Shown: positions 6,501 through 7,284 of the stretch, one piece after another
Position numbering within the stretch: the stretch's first letter is position 1
Layout of the letters: every line of letters begins with the position of its first letter
NCBI RefSeq assembly: GCF_001556865.1
Contig: NZ_LSJY01000147.1
Location: 1 to 7,284, forward strand
From: Sphingobium sp. CCH11-B1
GTDB taxonomy: Bacteria; Pseudomonadota; Alphaproteobacteria; Sphingomonadales; Sphingomonadaceae
Direction: 5' to 3'
Length of the DNA: 7,284 nt
Made by a program: the position numbers and the translations under genes
Notes under the pieces: model-generated
Seen by the model: the letters and a program-made list of their open reading frames with translations, nothing else
What the model was told of the DNA's origin: nothing
The model's database searches: none

Positions 6501-6929
6501 ATGCGCGTGCGTCTCAACGTCTATTTTCCGCCCGAGCTGGCCCGTCAGGTCAGCGAGCTGGCGATCCGCCGCCGCATCTCGCGCTCGGCGATCGTGGAAG
6601 CCGCCGTCACCTCCTGGATGTCGCCGGACGGCGCCGACCGGATGGAGGCGGCCTTCGCCCGAAGGCTCGACCGGCTTTCGCGGCAGGTCCAGCGGCTCGA
6701 ACGCAACACCGGCCTCACCACCGAGGCACTGGCGCTTTTCGTCCGCTTCTGGCTGGCGGTGACGCCGCCGCTGCCCGACGAGGATCAGGCGGCCGCCCAG
6801 GTCAAGGGCCGCAAGCGCTATGAGGGTTTTGTCGAGACGCTGGGCCGCCGCTACGCCAGCGGCAAGAGCCTGCTCGACGAAATACCGGAGGATATTGCAG
6901 GTCGTGACGGCGGCTCCACCGACACATGA
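6501..6929 (+). CDS. CopG-like ribbon-helix-helix protein of the tra/trb cluster
   Basis: This 142-residue protein has a ribbon-helix-helix DNA-binding fold at its N-terminus. RVRLNVYF (2-9) is the DNA-contacting strand, PELARQVSELAIRR (11-24) the first helix, and SRSAIVEAAVTSW (27-39) the second. A basic, partly helical middle (RRLDRLSRQVQRLERN) may be a short coiled coil. The rest, to residue 142, is an extra domain of unknown role, making the protein much longer than the minimal 45-60 residue CopG repressors. The ATG has AGGAG at 6490-6494, overlapping the traG stop region. Proteins of this type usually stand between traG and trbB in alphaproteobacterial elements and are presumed to regulate transfer genes. 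The 228-base non-coding stretch directly downstream, with two inverted repeats, is a natural place for its operator, but that is inference. Confidence 0.85.
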   Translation: MRVRLNVYFPPELARQVSELAIRRRISRSAIVEAAVTSWMSPDGADRMEAAFARRLDRLSRQVQRLERNTGLTTEALALFVRFWLAVTPPLPDEDQAAAQVKGRKRYEGFVETLGRRYASGKSLLDEIPEDIAGRDGGSTDT

Positions 6930-7003
6930 CAGTGCAGCGAACCAGCCGGGGCCGGCCATGCGCGAATCGGCCAGGTATCTTCACGAAATAGCGCGGGCGG
7001 AGA

Positions 7004-7027
7004 GCGGTGCTGAAAGCGTCAGACCGC
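7004..7027. repeat. Inverted repeat in the gap before trbB
   Basis: GCGGT (7004-7008) pairs with ACCGC (7023-7027) and CTGA (7010-7013) pairs with TCAG (7019-7022). This gives nine base pairs with a single bulged G at 7009 and a 5-base loop AAGCG. No run of T follows, so it does not look like an intrinsic terminator. It may be a protein-binding site, for instance for the CopG-like protein, or only a chance fold in GC-rich DNA. Confidence 0.4.
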
Positions 7028-7107
7028 AACGCGCACTTATCTGCCGCCGTCACTACTACGCCCTGACATAGTTGTTGCCTCGCGCGATTTCCTGTCTCTC
7101 TTGATGT

Positions 7108-7151
7108 GCCCCTGACGCCGGGCGGCGGTTCGCCCGGCCTAATTCAGGGGC
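7108..7151 (+). promoter_or_regulatory. Two-part hairpin covering the trbB ribosome-binding site
   Basis: An outer stem pairs GCCCCTGA (7108-7115) with TCAGGGGC (7144-7151). Inside it, GCCGGGCG (7117-7124) pairs with CGCCCGGC (7131-7138) around the loop GCGGTT. Both stems are perfect 8-bp repeats, separated by one base on the left and CTAAT on the right. The 3' arm holds AGGGG (7146-7150), the best Shine-Dalgarno sequence for the TTG start at 7158, so folding would hide it. No T-run of terminator type follows; the sequence after it is CGTTTCTTG. It could control trbB translation, or be an operator or mRNA end-protecting hairpin. Confidence 0.6.
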
Positions 7152-7157
7152 CGTTTC

Positions 7158-7284
7158 TTGTCCGTCCAGCCGATCCGATCCGAAGCGAACACGCGCGGCG
7201 CGCGGATGCTGCGCACGGCGCTGGGGCCGTCGATCGCGGCCTGGCTCGACGATGCCGCCGTGATCGAGGTGATGCTGAACCCGG
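7158..7284 (+). CDS. trbB: TrbB-type conjugal transfer ATPase, N-terminal end (partial)
   Basis: The open frame runs off the window after 42 codons. The product begins MSVQPIRSEANTRGARM and continues LRTALGPSIAAWLDD and AAVIEVMLNP. The R-M-L-R-T-A-L-G-P and A-V-I-E-V-M-L-N-P blocks are the opening of TrbB/VirB11-type secretion ATPases, which form hexamers on the cytoplasmic face and drive pilus assembly and DNA transfer. An in-frame TAA at 7140-7142 limits the start to TTG at 7158 or ATG at 7206. TTG is preferred because AGGGG lies 7 bases upstream and because relatives carry residues before the RML block. The nucleotide-binding motifs are beyond the window. The trbC to trbI genes would be expected next. 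Confidence 0.88.
   Translation, partial: MSVQPIRSEANTRGARMLRTALGPSIAAWLDDAAVIEVMLNP

Larger units (their letters stand above)
6930..7157. other. Intergenic region between the CopG-like gene and trbB
   Basis: This 228-base stretch holds no gene I can support. It is the only long gap in an otherwise tightly packed cluster. It contains two inverted repeats (7004-7027 and 7108-7151). I found no pair of -35 and -10 boxes good enough to call a promoter, though alphaproteobacterial promoters are often weak matches. A 37-codon frame from an ATG at 6958 to a TAG at 7069-7071 exists, but has no clear ribosome-binding site and no recognisable product. Confidence 0.6.

Noticed and set aside
4458..6959. 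Very long open frame on the minus strand (over 800 codons) opposite traG and the CopG-like gene
   Set aside because: It lies exactly opposite well-supported genes, its product is Arg/Gly/His-rich without recognisable domains, and high G/C at third positions is known to keep antisense frames open.
2588..7020. Shared 9-mer GCTGAAAGC in the hairpins at 2589-2597 and 7009-7017
   Set aside because: Nine bases recurring once in 7 kb is not far from chance, and the two copies sit differently in their hairpins.
6958..7071. Possible 37-codon gene in the gap before trbB
   Set aside because: No good ribosome-binding site, no recognisable product, and the frame contains the inverted repeat at 7004-7027.
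7108..7160. Intrinsic terminator after the CopG-like gene
   Set aside because: The hairpin is strong, but no run of T follows and it ends 6 bases before the trbB start, so a translation-control role fits better.

Overview
The window looks like part of a conjugative transfer region from a high-GC alphaproteobacterium, most likely a sphingomonad (Sphingomonas, Sphingobium, Novosphingobium or Sphingopyxis). This rests on the strong G/C preference at third codon positions, on the gene order (DUF2840, TraF, DUF736, lytic transglycosylase, DUF3363-type VirD2-like relaxase, TraG, CopG-like protein, TrbB), which I know from alphaproteobacterial integrative elements and plasmids, and on a CCCCGGA-CTTGA-TCCGGGG palindrome common in sphingomonad genomes. 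No integrase, att site, replication gene or cargo is visible, so an integrative element cannot be told from a plasmid here.

Every gene reads on the + strand and they are packed like one operon. Bases 1-128 hold the end of a DUF2840 gene. Then come a TraF-like S26 peptidase (125-703), a DUF736 protein (684-1016), a secreted lytic transglycosylase (1020-1907), a small circularly permuted DNA methyltransferase-like protein (1904-2485), an uncertain 81-codon basic ORF (2482-2727), the relaxase (2724-4490), the TraG/VirD4 coupling protein (4506-6491) and a ribbon-helix-helix protein (6501-6929). After 228 bases without a convincing gene, trbB begins at about 7158 and runs off the window. Several junctions overlap as GTGA or ATGA, which suggests translational coupling.

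Together the genes cover much of DNA processing and envelope passage in conjugation. The relaxase nicks and pilots DNA, TraG docks it on the channel, the transglycosylase opens peptidoglycan, TraF matures the pilin or other secreted substrates, and TrbB powers the mating-pair apparatus whose other genes should follow. The methyltransferase-like protein is an accessory of unknown purpose.

The least explained DNA is at 2486-2723 and 6930-7157. The first, just before the relaxase, is poorer in G/C at the third position than its neighbours. It holds two hairpins whose 7-base loops share CTATG, plus a RP4-like TCCTGCCC on the bottom strand, so it is my candidate for oriT or a relaxase-linked control site. 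The second ends in a two-part hairpin whose 3' arm contains the likely Shine-Dalgarno sequence of trbB. No wholly new multigene system was recognised; these two stretches and the methyltransferase are the best leads.
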